Positions 1 to 12,645 of a stretch of DNA of 64,000 bases are shown here, in pieces (within the stretch, counting starts at the first letter, position 1; every line of letters starts with the position of its first letter). A program made the position numbers and the translations under genes. The notes below the pieces were generated by a model. The model did no database searches. It saw only the letters and a program-made list of their open reading frames with translations, and was not told the origin of the DNA. The DNA lies in the NCBI GenBank assembly GCA_037176885.1, contig JAWWNJ010000025.1, forward strand, positions 558,001 through 622,000, in the 5' to 3' direction. The DNA comes from Favolaschia claudopus. Its lineage: Eukaryota > Basidiomycota > Agaricomycetes > Agaricales > Mycenaceae.

Positions 1-2749
1 TATTAATGCGAGTTTACAGCTTGACCCCCACCGTTTCCTTCAAATATTACACCTTCCAATCAGGGCGATGCGCATTATCACAGATCCCATTGTAGACTCG
101 GTCGTTTACATCCTCGCGTCTCTGTTACTCCCGTTATGCGCCCGACTACTCTACCGGATGGCTAACTTATTATTTGTTTTCAATCTTTTCCTGGTTTCTC
201 TAGTCGTCGGGCAATCAGATGTAGATAGAGCCGTGGAACGCATGTCTGCGGTGGTGCGTATCCTCTTCTTGTTGCCAGCTCCCATTCTAACTTCGGCTTT
301 GCAGTATCTTCGCATCCAAGAGCTTTCAGACAAACCCCTGGAACAACTACTCGCATGGAGTTCCCTCTCGTCACCCACACCTGTCCCCACTAAAGATGTT
401 GATCCTTCAGCATTTCAATCCGTCATTGTGGATGCTGCAGAACCCTATTTCGCTGCGTTGGGAAAGGAAATTCGCGTCAGCTCGGAACAGCTCCGGACCA
501 CTTGGACGCAGTTGGCTCTTGGGCGTGGGCCGAAGGAGAAAGTCTTCGCCATTGGCCTCGGTTATGTCGTCGTCATGATCCTGGTCTCTCTCTATCTCAA
601 CCTCCTCACTGTCGGTAACATGAAGACGGCTGGGCGTGCGGTGAGGACAGCTGTTCGAGAGCAGTTGCTTGTCTTGAAGGTATGAGCACATTGGTGCCAG
701 AGCTACCTGCGTTCTGACTTGCTTTTTTGATCACAGGTGGCAACCTTCATTTTCATCGAGCTTGTGACTTTCCCGCTTGGTTGCGGTATCGTTCTGGATA
801 TTTGCACCGTCTGGCTTTTTCCAGAAGCTAGTTTCGTCTCGCGAATGACCTTCTTCAAGCTCGCACCCCTGACAGCTATGTTCTACCATTGGGTCGCTGG
901 AACGATGTTCATGTACGAGACTACCTTCATATCACCGCACGCCTTTCTGATTCCTTCCCTAGGTACTCATTTGCCGTCATGCTGGCTGGATGTCGAACGC
1001 TTTTGCGAAAGGGGGCTATGTGGTTCATTAAAGATCCCCAAGCGCAGGATTCACATCCCATTCGGGATATCCTTGATCGCCCTACGTTGACTCAACTCCG
1101 CAAGATCTGCGTCAGCGGCGTCATGTATTCGTTCGTTGTTGCTTGCGTCGTTGGCAGTGTTGCCGGCCTGCTTTTCCTGGGAAGCAAATCGATCCTTCCT
1201 TTCCGATGGAAGAACCGGTGTGTTCAGCCGTTTATTATTCCTCGTTGCACACTGACCATTATTTGCAGAGAACCTCTTTCCAACGTCCCCGTCGACCTGA
1301 TATTCCTCCACGTGGTTCTTCCGTATACAACACATTACTTCAGGCCACGGACGGGTATTAAACGGGCATCGAAGGTGTTATGGAAAGTTCTCGCAAGCCG
1401 TCTCCGACTTTCATCCTATTTCTTTGGCGGTCGTTTCCCCAATGAAGAGTATTCATCAAAGCAATGGTCTTCCCTACTGTATCGCTCTGACGAGAACAAC
1501 GACGCCCCGACAAACGTCAAGGACGGCGCCTTCCGCCGCGTCCCTGCGTCGGACAACATCTCCCTGCCTCGCGATATGCGCGCTACGGCTGCGGTTGACG
1601 AGAACGGGGAGCCACTCAATGACGAGGCACGAGAGCTCATCCGTGTACAGGACGAAGAAGCTGTCAAGGCGAAGCGCGAGCCTGGGGAGGACTACATTGT
1701 CGTGTACATCCCGCCGCACTTCCGCTACCGTGTCCTTGGGTTCATCGCTATCCTCTGGGTGCTCGGCGCGATGTTCCTCGGTGTGGCATTTGCGCTACCG
1801 ATTCAACTTGGACGGAGCTTCTTTGGGATGTTTGTGGCACGGTCTGTGCATGATGGGTATTCGTTCCTCGCTGGGGTGTATCTTCTCTGGGCGTGCTATC
1901 TTGCGGGCCGTGCGGTTGATAGACTGGATAAGAGACGACAGAGGCGGGGTGGGGATGAGCCGCGCGCGGATTTGAGGTTGTTGGTGGTGAAGCGGGGTTT
2001 GCTTTGGAGTGCGAAGATCTCGTATATGGTGGTGTTTTTGGGGGTTGTGATTCCGACACTCATTGCGGTGGTGGTGGATTTGTACATCGTCCTGCCGATT
2101 CGGCTGTCTGTGGACCCGACGTTGGTGCCACGGATACGAATTGTGGATGAGTGGGCGATGGGGTTGTTGTATGCGAAGATCATATTGCATGTTAATCGGG
2201 CGCAGCCGGCGTATCCGATCAGGGCGGGGATCCAGCATGTTAGTTGCTTGTGGTGCCTTGCTTTCTTTCCAGGAATTTGCTGAATTCATGTCTTTCAGAT
2301 AACGAACAATGGGTGGACGCATCCTGAGCCGATAACTGCTACGCGGGAGGTCATTGGACCTGTTATGTTCGGCCTGCTCGGGATGATTTTCCTCCCTGGG
2401 GGCGTCTTCTACCTTGCCCAACGCTTCATTTCCTATACGCCGAGAAATGGGAGGCTTCTTTGTATGTCGTCCTTCATCGTCACGAAGTCGGCCACTCACT
2501 TTTCTTTTTCTAGTCATGGAAGTCTACCCAGCCCTCTTCGTCGCCGTTGCGGGAGGTCGATTCGCCGCGGTCTTGCTCGAGATGTTGGGAACGTGGTCCC
2601 AGGCGATAAGGGATAAGGAGTTTTTGGTCGAGATGAGGTTGAGGAATCTGGAGCCGGAGGTTGAGTTGAAGGATATTGTTGAGGCGGCACTGGAAAAAAG
2701 GCAGGGGCCGGCAGCGGATGTTGTTGTTGCTAGAGAGGATAGAGAATGA
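1..2749 (+). CDS. SSM4: DOA10/SSM4 (MARCH6-type) ER ubiquitin ligase, C-terminal part, 5' truncated by window edge
   Basis: Known role of the family: a multi-pass E3 ligase of the ER and inner nuclear membrane that ubiquitinates ERAD substrates. The N-terminal RING-CH domain lies upstream of this window. What is seen is the membrane-spanning C-terminal portion, with the family signatures LRKGAMWFIKDPQ, HPIRDILDRPTLTQLRK and VVYIPPHFRYRVLGF, many hydrophobic segments, and the terminal RDKEFLVEMRLRNLE. Introns join the frames cleanly at about 680-736, 913-962, 1218-1268, 2239-2298 and 2462-2513. For example, HWVAGTMFM joins YSFAVMLAG, and RAGIQH joins ITNNGWTHPEP. The frame is open back to base 2, so coding probably continues leftwards, though TTTACAG at 12-18 could be a splice acceptor. 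The stop is TGA at 2747-2749. Only the 5' limit is uncertain. Confidence 0.9.
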
Positions 2750-2967
2750 GGACGATAAAATAATGTTGTACACGAGACGAACTACTTATTGAATAATACA
2801 TCTGTCAAGAAGTCGGTGGACTTGAACAGAAGGAATTGCGCAGATAAGTGACCTCGCAATTAGGCGTACTGATGGCGCATCAATTTACACGTCAGGGTAT
2901 TGGAGTACCATCATTCGCGCCAACTGCTGTCCCTCCTTAGCTTTCTCTTTCACTCCGACCACCCCAA

Positions 2968-5900
2968 ATGGTCGCAACTCGCAAAGCCCCAGTAGCACCG
3001 GTGCCGCCTGGGTCAAGGACAAATTCAACACAAGCTGTACCGAGAGCAGCAAAAACGAAACCACCCTCATCATCATTAGCAACTGAATCCGACAAAGACT
3101 CTGCCGCGACCGCGAAGAATGTTAGTTTCACTGGATTATTGGTGTTCCTGGTATTCACGAGGACTCTCAAAAGGCTCCGGCTGCGACAACAGCGTCGCCA
3201 AAGTCGCATTCAAAGTCAAAACATAAAAACAAACAACATAAGAAGGCAACAAAGGTCAGCTCGTCTTTTTTGGTTGCTTTGGGCGGATGTGGCACGGGAT
3301 AGAGTCGGGGCAAGACGGGACACGCGCTGTGTTCGTGTTCGCGTGTCTTTGACACGGTAGATCGCGCACGCGAGCGAAAAGTTTGGGCAACGATACCATT
3401 TGTGCCTTGTGGGGAGGTCTGAGACACAACTCGACGTGCCGAATCAAACCAAGTGTCCGCTTTCGCGACTCTGGTCGACGTGTGTCTGGTGTGACTCGCC
3501 GTAGCTCGTTTTTGTTCAATCCAGCTGCCCGGAGTTTGTCGCGTCACTTGCAGCATTCCAAGACTGTTGTTTTCCATCTGCTCATGATCTTCACTGACCA
3601 TGCTACAGCCATCAAGTAGCTGGCTTGACCAACTGGTCTACCTATCTCTTTCCTTGTTTGCCCTCTACGCCTTCACAACATGTCCCCGCGACTCAACCCT
3701 CTCCAATCCCATCTGCCGATCCCTCTCTCAATATCGAATTCACGTCCTAGAGCCCTACATCCTCCCTCCGATATATCGCACCCTAGAACACCCCTCAGTA
3801 GCTCCCTACGTCGAAAAAGCCCAACACGTCCAACAAACCGTCCTCCGACCAGCCTACCAAAAGTCTGCTCCTTACGTCAAATACGCTAAACGCGCCGCCT
3901 GGGACCGCACCCTCGTCCCCGCATTCCACTCTTACGTCGCTCCACAATACCGAAAACATATCCTTCCGCAATATAACAAACATGTTCTACCGCAATATCG
4001 GAAACACATCGCGCCACATGTCGAACGTGTCACACCCCACTTGGCCACTGCGCAGCGTAACTTTGAGCATGCTGCGTTTGTATTGCACAAGACCTACTCC
4101 ACGCGCGTCGCGCCGTTTATTTCTGACGCGTACGCGCTCAGCCGGCCGTATGTCATCAAGGGATATCGTACCGTGCAACCGCATGTCATCACCCTCTACG
4201 TCGTCGTAGCGGAGAAGGCTGGTGCTGCACGGCGGGCGTACGTCGACCCGCATGTTGTGCGGATTTGGGACAAGGTATTGGAGCTGAGTGGGGCGGGACC
4301 GGTGGGTAGTCCGACTGGGGAAGCAATGCCTGTTCCGATTAAGGAGCCGGAGTCGATCGTGGCCAGTTCGGATGAGAAGACGACGCCGGTGTCTAGCGAG
4401 ACGAGTGTCCAGGTTGATGTCGAGGTGACGCCGGTTGAGGCTCCGTCGTCCGTTGCGCCGTCTGCGCAGGAGGAGGTGCCGGTGCCGACTCCGAGCACTG
4501 CGGTCGAGGTCCCCCCCTCGTCCTCGTCTTTGCCTGTTCCCGCTGAAGCCTCCCCCATCGTCCCTCCCGCCGAAGCATCCTCTGATGTCCCAGTTGCAAG
4601 TTCTGCATCTGCGACCACAGACGAGCCCCCCTCCTATACCGTCGACCCGGAGAACAAGGAAGAGATCCTGGCAGCGCTTTCTGCTGCCTCGATTGCAGTC
4701 GAGTCGGCGCGGGCGAGGAAATCTCCTGTTGTTGAGGAGATTCTGGCGGAGGTTAATTCTGCTGTTCGGGCCACCAGCTCCGCTCCTGTTGAGACCACCA
4801 GCTCTTCCTCTGTCGCTCCCAGCCCAAGTGCAGCAATCGCCGTGGATGAAGACACAATAGAAGAACTCTCCGCTGCCGCCTCTATCGCTTCTCAGTCGGC
4901 ACACGGCATGGAAACCCCCGTCGTCGAAGAAATTCTTGCCGAAGTTGAACCTCCAGTCGAGGAAGACGATTCGGATCTCTCTGGCTTCCTTGACGACATC
5001 GGCTTATCAGACGACATGTTCGTCGACGATTCGCAGTTCATCTCCGACATCCCACCCGACGCCGACGAAGACATCGAGCTCACACCCGAGGAGATCGAGG
5101 CCCTGCAAGCTCAACAAGCGAAAGAGCAAGCTGAGGCTAAGGTGCGGAATACGCGGGACAAGCGCGCGGATTTGGAGGGCCGTATGGCCAAGAGTTTCAA
5201 GTTCTTGGATGAGTTGGTGAAGGAGCAGGAGAAGGAGTTGAGGAGGGTGCTTGTGGGGGTGAGGAAGAAGGCGGTCAGTAAGATGGACGATCCTAGGACG
5301 GAGGTGGGCGGGGCAGTGCCGAAGGCGAGCAAGGAGGGGGACAGAATGGTCGCGGGGTTGGAGTCGTATTTGAAGAAGGATATCAAAGTTGGGAAGGGGA
5401 ACGCACAAGAGCGGCTTGATCGCTTCGATACGGTCGTTAGCAAGGTCGAGTTGAAGCTTGGCGAGAGTATTTCCCAGGCGCAGTTGGTGTTGCAGACGTT
5501 CCATGCGGAGGAGAAGGCGGAGGAGGTGGAGAGGGGGATGAATATTATACAGGATGTCAAGAACGCGTGTAGTCAGGCTCAGGGTGATGTGGGGCTTGAG
5601 TTGAGCTGGTTGGATGATGTGACTTATAAGGATTGGGAGGTGTATCACAAGTTGGCCAAGGGTGAGCATTATCTTCTCTCTTTCTCCTTTTTTCTATTTA
5701 TTTTCTATTGACGATGTTTTTCTTTGATTGTAGTTGGCGAGAACTTCCAAGCTACGGCCTCTGCCATTCAAGGAGGGACACATGAACACCCGCCAGTGGA
5801 CCCGTTCCTCGTTCGTCTGGACGAGCTGCAAACCTCGCTGACCACGCTCGTTAACGAGCTTATTGTGCGAATTGAGGCGCTGAAGGAACAGGCGAGGCAG

Positions 5901-6137
5901 TCCTTCACGGCTCAGCCTGAGTCTGTGAAGGAAGTGCCGACAACAGAAGACGTGCCTGAACCTGTGTCGCAAGAAACGGAGAGCGAGGCAGAGGTAGAAG
6001 ACCCAGAAGTGTCGATCCTTCCTGTTCCGCCTGTCAGCGAGCCGGAGATCGTGGACCCGGCGCAGGTCATCATTGGGAAGAGTGCGGAGCAGGTGGAGGA
6101 GGCGGTGAGGATGGCGGAGGCGCATGAGGAGCTGTGA
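2968..6137 (+). CDS. Fungal protein of unknown function: one membrane segment, KH-rich repeats, acidic and coiled-coil regions
   Basis: I do not recognise a named family. Proposed exons are 2968-3120, 3162-3254, 3609-5661 and 5734-6137. Exon 1 starts MVATRKAPVAPVPP. Exon 2 is a basic linker (SKSKHKNKQHKKATK). Exon 3 opens with the hydrophobic stretch LVYLSLSLFALYAF, followed by a Pro/Tyr/His-rich region with near-repeats of the form PQYRKH at about 4000. Then come Ser/Pro-rich spacers with two copies of PVVEEILAEV, an acidic block near LDDIGLSDDMFVDD, and Lys/Glu-rich coiled-coil-like helices. The 3255-3608 intron is unusually long for this window (354 nt), but both ends are phase 0. The 5662-5733 intron joins KLAK to VGENFQ. 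If exons 1-2 belong elsewhere, the start would be ATG 3600. The membrane or organelle location is not known. Confidence 0.65.
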
Positions 6138-8810
6138 TGGGTGTGAGCCAGGACCATACATGTCTGCACCCATTGTGAGGAATGTTGCTCATTGGTTCAG
6201 GAGAGTTGTTGCTGCGTTGATGTTATTCTAACTTATTCGCTTTCCTTTCCTTCTCTCCTCATGGTGTGTTACATGCCCCCCATCTCGTGCTGCCGTCTGC
6301 GTTGTCGATTATCATCGTACTCTATGGTCAAGTCGTGTATATACATATACAGTTCTTTCTATTCTTTCTATCCCTCTCTCTCTCTCAAAGCTTCGGTACT
6401 TGCTGAAATTTTTCAGACCCAAGCGCCGTCTTTCAGCTCCCAAATGAGGAACGGTTATGGGCATCATAAATTCAAAACGTAGTATGTACTCGGGACATAC
6501 CTGTGTCCGGATAAAGTCTTCGAGTGGAGTAGGTCGCCGCCGGGATTCAGCAAAGGTCAATCGCGGAGACGGCAACTCTTTGGAATGTCAACGTGAAAAT
6601 CTATTGCTCTCGCCAGACCACTGCCAGATTCCGGAAGCAGGTTGGCGCCGTTTGCCCGATGACCATAGCCAGGCAAACCAAATTTTTGGCATCCTGGACG
6701 CGGGATTTCTCCAACAATTCTCCACCTTCGGTCAACTTCGTATTCAATGCCTTTGGCCGCTGGCTGTCCCATACCCTGGTTCCGCCGTATCCGCTTTTTT
6801 CACGGGCGGCAGACGTAACAATAAGAAGATTGGATCGCTTTGTCCAAGTCACTGTCATTGTCGCCCGCTGTCCCCGTCCAACCCAGCTCGTTTTATGTCA
6901 GTCGCATCATCTGCGATTTGTTTTCAACTGCGCCACTCTTGAACACCGTGACAAAGGCTATTCGCCCCACCCTATCATGCGACTACTGAGTACTCTTTAA
7001 CTCTACATTCTTGAAATCGGACACCGCTGCCACGGCTAGATACTATTGGGCTAGCCCTTCGAAAATCATGAAAAACAAAAAAATTGTTAGACGGAGAAGC
7101 TCCGATGTCCAAGCTGGTCTCTACGGGATACTTGGGCTGCCGTTTTCACCATTTTTGAGTCATTGCTATTCCTCAGGATCACCCTCCAAGTAACCGAGTT
7201 CTTTGTCCGTTTGGTGGCTCCCTTTACGCCCGTTCTACCTCGTTTGGCTGCTGGACAGTGCCGAATCCTGCTGGACCCTGGTGTGAGTTACCTGGAATGG
7301 ATACTTACTCCGGATCTTAGAGTTGGAGCCTACAACGGGTACAGCGCGCGAGTCTCCTCACGAGGCCTTGTAAGATTAACAAACCCTGTCCTGGTTATGT
7401 CAGTTTTGTCGTAAATGCTCGTAAACTCGCGTGGCTGCCACTGGTGGATCGCCCCGAACTTCCTAGCGATACTAGGCGACTCTACGCGATTGGTAACGAA
7501 TCCTAATGAATCCATATCCAAATTATCCGGTGGCGACTGAGAGGAGCTGAGAGGCTGTGAAGGTCAGCAGGGATGGTCACCGTTGACGATGACACTGTAG
7601 GGTTGTTGAATTCGAATAACCGTCCATCGGCCGCAAAAGTATGGTTGACTCGGAAGGGTCCGTAGGTCGTTCAAACGGGTCTGACATCACTTCTGTTCTG
7701 TATGTAAGTGCACATTTTGCGCGCTCAGTTAGCCGAAGAGCTTCCGTCTTTCTATCCGAGCTCGCGTGGCCATGATCACGTACCTAGAGTACTGTGGACC
7801 CAAAATTCAGCGGTTCAGCCTATAGCGAAGTATGATTTACAACCCATGAGGAGATTCCGCAGTCGACTGTAACATACATACAGTACTGTTCCGCCGACGT
7901 TAGACAACACCAAGCAGGTGCGAAGCGTCGCAATGAAAAAAGCAAAAAACCTTGGCGCAGGACCCACATAGTGTCAATCGTGCAAAATAGGTACGCGAGG
8001 GTGCATTAGCCTTCCAAACGACAAAACAACTGGGTCCCGTAACGGATTACCACCAAGTTACGACAAGGACACGGACAAATCTTTTTTCGCAAGTGAGTTT
8101 TCCCGCCTTCTCAGGTTTCTTGGAGGCTGAAATTGGCTTTGCATGGTAACCCGGCTACTTCCCATGTGGCGGGGTGGTGCCTGCCTACTGCGACACGTAC
8201 GCAAAACTGAATGAGAGATTTCCAATTCCGTGCGAGAGTTCAGAAGGATGAAGGCGGGCAGTGTGGTGTCATCGACGTCGGTTCCGGTTGTGGGCGTCGG
8301 TTTCCCGCGATAAACGGCGGACCTCGAATGACTTCGAGATCTGCTTCATTTTTTGGCGGAAGATCATTGCCACGGCCACATAAATGATAGAAAGGGCTGA
8401 ATTAGTCGAGTCAGTGGGCCGAGATTAGTCCTGCGGGATTTGAAGCGTGTAGTGGCCCGGCCCCTGCGTTTTGGCCAGTGATGACTTGGTCTGACTTGGT
8501 GATGACGGGGACCTTTGCCTATACGCCACACCGTAACACGGTTCCCATCCCCGAAAGTTTCGAGTCCGGAATACGTTGTTCCGCGAAGGTCAAACAGGTC
8601 ATGTTATCGTTCGTAAGTCACGGATTTAGATTTTTCTCTGTAAAACCTATGAACAAAAAGGTCGGTCGCTGTAAAGATGACAATTGTGTCCGGTGTCGAT
8701 GGGAAATCCTCCTCTCTAAATCAAATGCATAGCGCGACAGTCGCAAGAAATGAATAGAAGATATGTGCAGTGCGAATAGAGTTACGAGTAGAATGGACGA
8801 GACGGATCAG
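6138..8810. other. Long intergenic stretch without a recognisable gene
   Basis: About 2.7 kb between convergent genes. Both strands show only short open frames without family motifs or convincing intron-joined extensions. A CT microsatellite (TCTCTCTCTC) lies near 6372-6386. Nothing else structured was seen by eye. It could hold untranslated regions, a non-coding RNA or decayed repeats. Confidence 0.5.
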
Positions 8811-9833
8811 TTAGTGGTTGGGGGATTCCTTCCAGCGGAGATTGGCCTCATAGAATTCGATGAGCTAGTTGGTTAACGGTTCGTCAAACGCAAGGACTCA
8901 AGCTTGGGTCGGTGCGCACCTTTCTGGGAAATTTATCTGCACAAAGACCAGATGCTTCTCGGACGCGTTCACCAGTATTCCTGTTCACACCGTTCAGCGA
9001 ACCAAACATAGGAAGAAGACAGGGACGCGTACAGCGTAAAGTAAACATAGAGAGTATTGTCGACGCGTTCGACGGTGTCGATCTGCTTTATGAGTTGGTC
9101 CCACGTTGGTACTTGCATATGGTTCTCCATATTCCCAACGTCCTCCTCCATAGGCTCTTCCGACGTTTTGCGTGCGGATGCCGCGACAGATTTCTTTTCA
9201 TTGGCCTTTCGTGGTCTCTTCGTTGGACGGTCCTCATCATCTTTGTCGGCAGGCTTTTCAGAGGTCGACTTGCGCCCACGCTTCTTAACTTTGGCTGCGG
9301 ACTCGTCGTCATCAGAGATGTCTTGTATAACAGACTTGCGCGGCGCGCGTTTGGTTTCAGTTTTCTTGGGCGACTCTGAGGGTTTACCGCCGCGTGCTTT
9401 CCAGAACGCTTCAATGAGATCTTGCGCGTTTCTTCATGAAACAAACAGACGTGAGCCGTGTATAATGTTGCACTCCCTAACCACATACCCGGCGTCTTCT
9501 TCGGTTACCCAGCTATTGTGCTCGGGGCCGTAGCCTTTCCAACTAACGTGGTACCCAAACTTGTGCTGCACAACGAATATCGAGTCTGAGACGCGTTTCT
9601 TAGGCCAATTGTGAAAGGGAGCGGCATACCTTCTCAAATTGGCCCTTTCTGGCCTCAAGAATATCCTCAATCTCGTACTCGCCCTCGTCTTCCTCCCCAT
9701 CTTCTCCGCCACTCTGTTGAGGCTCGCTATCCTCGACCTCCGACTCATCCTTCTTCGACTTGGAAGGGGACGCCTTTTTCTTTCTCTTGTCCGCGTCGCT
9801 TGCAGCAGACGAGTCGGAGGCTGCTCGAGGCAT
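8811..9833 (-). CDS. HP1-type heterochromatin protein (chromodomain plus chromoshadow domain)
   Basis: Family role: binds H3K9-methylated nucleosomes through the chromodomain, and dimerises and recruits partners through the chromoshadow domain. Five exons on the minus strand: 9630-9833, 9489-9565, 9033-9431, 8930-8980 and 8811-8864, with introns of 52-65 nt. The N-terminus is acidic and Lys/Ser-rich. The chromodomain reads YEIEDILEARKGQFEK, then HKFGYHVSWKGYGPEHNSW, then AQDLIEAFWKA. A basic nuclear hinge (KKRGRKS, TKRPRKANEKK) follows. The chromoshadow domain reads WDQLIKQIDTVERVDNTLYV, then TGERVREASGLCADKFP, then LIEFYEANLRWK. Every junction restores the domain, so the model is strong. It lies 138 bp downstream of the Y14 stop on the same strand. 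The symbol is left blank because fungal names differ. Confidence 0.95.
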
Positions 9834-9971
9834 TGGGATTTGTGATAGAGGCTACTGGTGTCAACTCAGCGTCAGCGTGAGAATATTCAACCCTTGAGGG
9901 CCGGCCCAATGCCAAGTTGTGTATATCAAAATATATCGCAGTGCACTAGCTAATACAGAAAATCTACAAAT

Positions 9972-10672
9972 TCATCGACGACGGCTGGGGCTCGCGCTAC
10001 GGCCACGGGGACCTCTCCCTTTCTTCGGGCCACTCGGAGGTGGTCGGACAAAAGCAAAGTCGCATTGTATCGCTTGCTCCAATAGTGTCGTCCCCGAAGC
10101 TCCGTCAATAGCGCGCTGGGCTTCATTCATTGTTTCATATTCCACCAAGGCGTATCCCTGCGTGCCCGAAATTAAGATAGTTATGGTCTCAGATGAGAAG
10201 TCTCCGCACCTTGACATAACCTGTTCTCCGATCCAGATTGAGATGCAAGTTTTTTATTTCCCCAAACTCGGCAAACTTGTCGGTGACATCTTCCTCTGTT
10301 GCTTCCTCGTGCACATTTGTGACGAGGACAATCCACCCTTCTACAGCTGCCAACGAGCATAAGTAACTGTGTATGTGGATCTCGAAAGAGACTTGCATCG
10401 TGCGGCACGGGTATCGGCGTCCTTTACATGTGAGGACTCCACCCGGTCGTATGTGGGCTCCGTGGTAATGGTCCCGTCATTCCCGCCTAACCAAGCGTCG
10501 TCGAGGGTCAGAAAAATGTGCAATGAAATTGACACACACCAGTATTTTGGAAGCCTCTACCGCGTCTTTTCACAACTCCTCCGGAAGCCACTGAAGCATA
10601 ACTTTGTTAGCTAGTCTGAAGTGAGTGTAGATGTAGCATACCATCGTCAATATTCATCTCATCGTCAGACAT
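9972..10672 (-). CDS. RBM8A: Y14/RBM8A-like exon junction complex RNA-binding protein
   Basis: Family role: Y14 pairs with Mago to lock the exon junction complex on spliced mRNA in the nucleus. Five exons: 10642-10672, 10540-10590, 10397-10486, 10210-10346 and 9972-10157. Signatures in order are [10 protein letters not shown], the basic [25 protein letters not shown], and an RRM with [19 protein letters not shown] (RNP2 region) and [18 protein letters not shown] (RNP1 region). The protein ends in an Arg/Ser tail ([11 protein letters not shown]). The third intron, 10347-10396, begins GCAAGT instead of GTAAGT and ends GGCAG. Only this GC-AG splice gives the conserved AAR-SVEGW junction. Length (about 160 aa) fits the family. 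Confidence 0.95.
10347..10396 (-). other. GC-AG intron within the Y14 gene
   Basis: The donor reads CGAT|GCAAGT and the acceptor TTGGCAG|CTGTAG on the minus strand. Exon phases match only with this GC donor. GC-AG introns are a known minority class processed by the major spliceosome. Confidence 0.85.
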
Positions 10673-11948
10673 TATGGGCGAGGTCAACGTCGAAGGTGGT
10701 CACGGTGTCACAATCATTCCATCATTCAGTTGCTATTTTCGGGTTGTGATCAATGTTCCGCGTTCGGCATCTCTTTTGCTTCCAACGAACAAAAACTCTA
10801 AAAACAGGCAAGAGGGTCATGATCGCGTTGATTCGCAGGAACAAAATCCGGGAGGCGCCAATAACTTTTCGAGAAGGAATGGAGGCGATGAGGACGTCTT
10901 TGTATCACAGCATGAGGCCGATGTAGATTGAGATGATAGAAAACGGTGGAAGACTTGGATGCACAAGGGTCTACAAGGGTATAAATATGCAGGTCAGCTT
11001 GCTGCAAGGTGCACGACATTTGCACAATGGGATCGTCAAAGACCGAAATGGACGAAGAGACGGATATATTGGGTTCCACAGCGCATTATCTCCTGCACGA
11101 TCAGCAGAAGCATCAATACAAGGTTGAGTTGAGAACTTCGAACTTACACGTAAACATCCAGCCGCCGAAAAAAGAGACTGTCTGGCTGCAGTCAAACTCC
11201 TTTGTCTGCCTTGCGGTTGCCTGCTTGGATTTTGCCAGAGTTTATCGGAGGGACCACATTGACCACAAGGCGGCCCATCATCTGATCTCCAGCATCGAAG
11301 CTTCGGTAGGTCCCTATTTTTCGACTATGCTGAACAAGGCAAAATTCATGCTTGACCGAAGGTTAGCGCTCATCATATCATTAAGATCGCCCCCTCTTTT
11401 TAGTCAATCCAACCACCCCGAAAAAATTGCATCTGACTGGTCAAAGCGAAATGCAAGGTGAATGGCTGAATATTGGGAGTCCTGGGACCCCCTTCGCTCT
11501 CTTCCATGTCCATCTCCCACGTATTCCATGGCGCGCTGGTTCAAGCGAGTCAGTCAAACCAGGTCAAGCCGGCAGTTTGATTTGGTAAACGGCGTGACGG
11601 CGTCGGACACACTTCGCGGAGATGCGCCAAACTTGAATCATCTCTGATCCCGATGCTGCTTAGCAAACTCTACCGATTGACTTTCCACGGTTCTTCCTTC
11701 CGCTATTTTTCCTCCCATTATGGTGGTGCCTGGGACCCACCCCCACCCTCGTAGTTTCATCCTTGATCGGTTCTTTCTCAGCTCAACTTTCTTCTGCGCC
11801 GGTGTCATGATATTTCCTTCTTCGACGGTTTCATCCCGACACATATAAAGCAAGGCTGCAAGGATCCGCCCTTTCTCAATCCCAGCTGTATTTTAGCGAC
11901 TTTCTCCTTCTCTCTGTAATCACAATCCCTCAACGGCGCGTCTCCCTG
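10673..11948. other. Divergent intergenic region between the Y14 gene and the MYND gene
   Basis: This spans the promoters of the minus-strand Y14 gene and the plus-strand MYND gene. Open frames on both strands (for example 11009-11461 +) carry no motif I recognise, and they overlap each other. A TATA-like stretch, GGGTATAAATATGC, occurs near 10978-10991 with no assignable gene. Confidence 0.4.
11843..11849 (+). promoter_or_regulatory. TATA box of the MYND-finger gene
   Basis: ATATAAAG lies about 100 bp before the ATG at 11949. It is followed by a pyrimidine-rich leader (TTTCTCCTTCTCTCTG near 11900), as is common at fungal transcription starts. Confidence 0.6.
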
Positions 11949-12645
11949 ATGCCGCACCCTTCCTTAAACCATCCTTGCGCCGTCTGCAACCGCGCCACTT
12001 CGCTGTGGTGTAGTCGCTGCCAAAACGCGTGGTACTGTTCGCCGGAGCATATGCGTAGCGTGCGTATGAACATTCATTTCATGCCCCCGACTTCAATGAT
12101 CATTTAGGACTGGCCACAACATCGGGCGCACTGTCATTCAGCATGCGTTCAGTATGGTTCCAACATGATCGCGACGCCTCCACCGGCAGAGCCAGAATAC
12201 ATTTCTGTGAGCGCAATACTTTTTCTGGCAGATGAAGGTGGGTGCAATACAAGGCCGACGCGTCTTGCGCGCTCATCTCGTCTTAGACCGACCCAGGATC
12301 ATTACCGTCAAATGCCGCCCACCACAGCGCCCCTCACATGGTGTCTGTCCGATTCCCATGCTCCAAGCTTACTTCGACGCGCCACCGAACAATGTCGTGC
12401 TCACGCAAGGCCTCAACGGGGAACCTCTTCGCTTTCCCCTGCACATATTTTATTCTCCGACAGCGCTAAGCAAAGCGTCGCCTATCAACCGTGCCATCTA
12501 CCACATTACGTCGGGGGCTGCGTCAAAACCGTTCTTTGGCAACGTCGTCGCGTTCAAGCACAGTGGCGCCCGTCGCCAGGGTTATACTGAGGCCACTTCC
12601 AACGACCTCCCTGCTTTGTCGGCCTATTTTCTTTCTTGTCAATAG
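11949..12645 (+). CDS. MYND zinc-finger protein (fungal type)
   Basis: Three exons: 11949-12059, 12108-12237 and 12287-12645. The N-terminal MYND finger reads CAVCNRATSLWCSRCQNAWY, then CSPEHMRS, then DWPQHRAHC. This gives the Cys/His ligand set that binds two zinc ions. MYND domains usually mediate protein-protein contacts. The second junction joins FLADE to DRPRIITVKCRPPQRP. The C-terminal part (VVLTQGLNGEPLRFP, INRAIYHITSGAASKP, SGARRQGY) resembles a conserved region that accompanies MYND fingers in many agaricomycete proteins of unknown function. The frame stops at 12645 with ALSAYFLSCQ. No SET domain is present, so it is not a SMYD methyltransferase. Confidence 0.85.

Noticed and set aside
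8912..9533. Plus-strand open frames over the HP1 gene
   Set aside because: They are mirror frames of the minus-strand HP1 exons, which give clear chromodomain and chromoshadow motifs.
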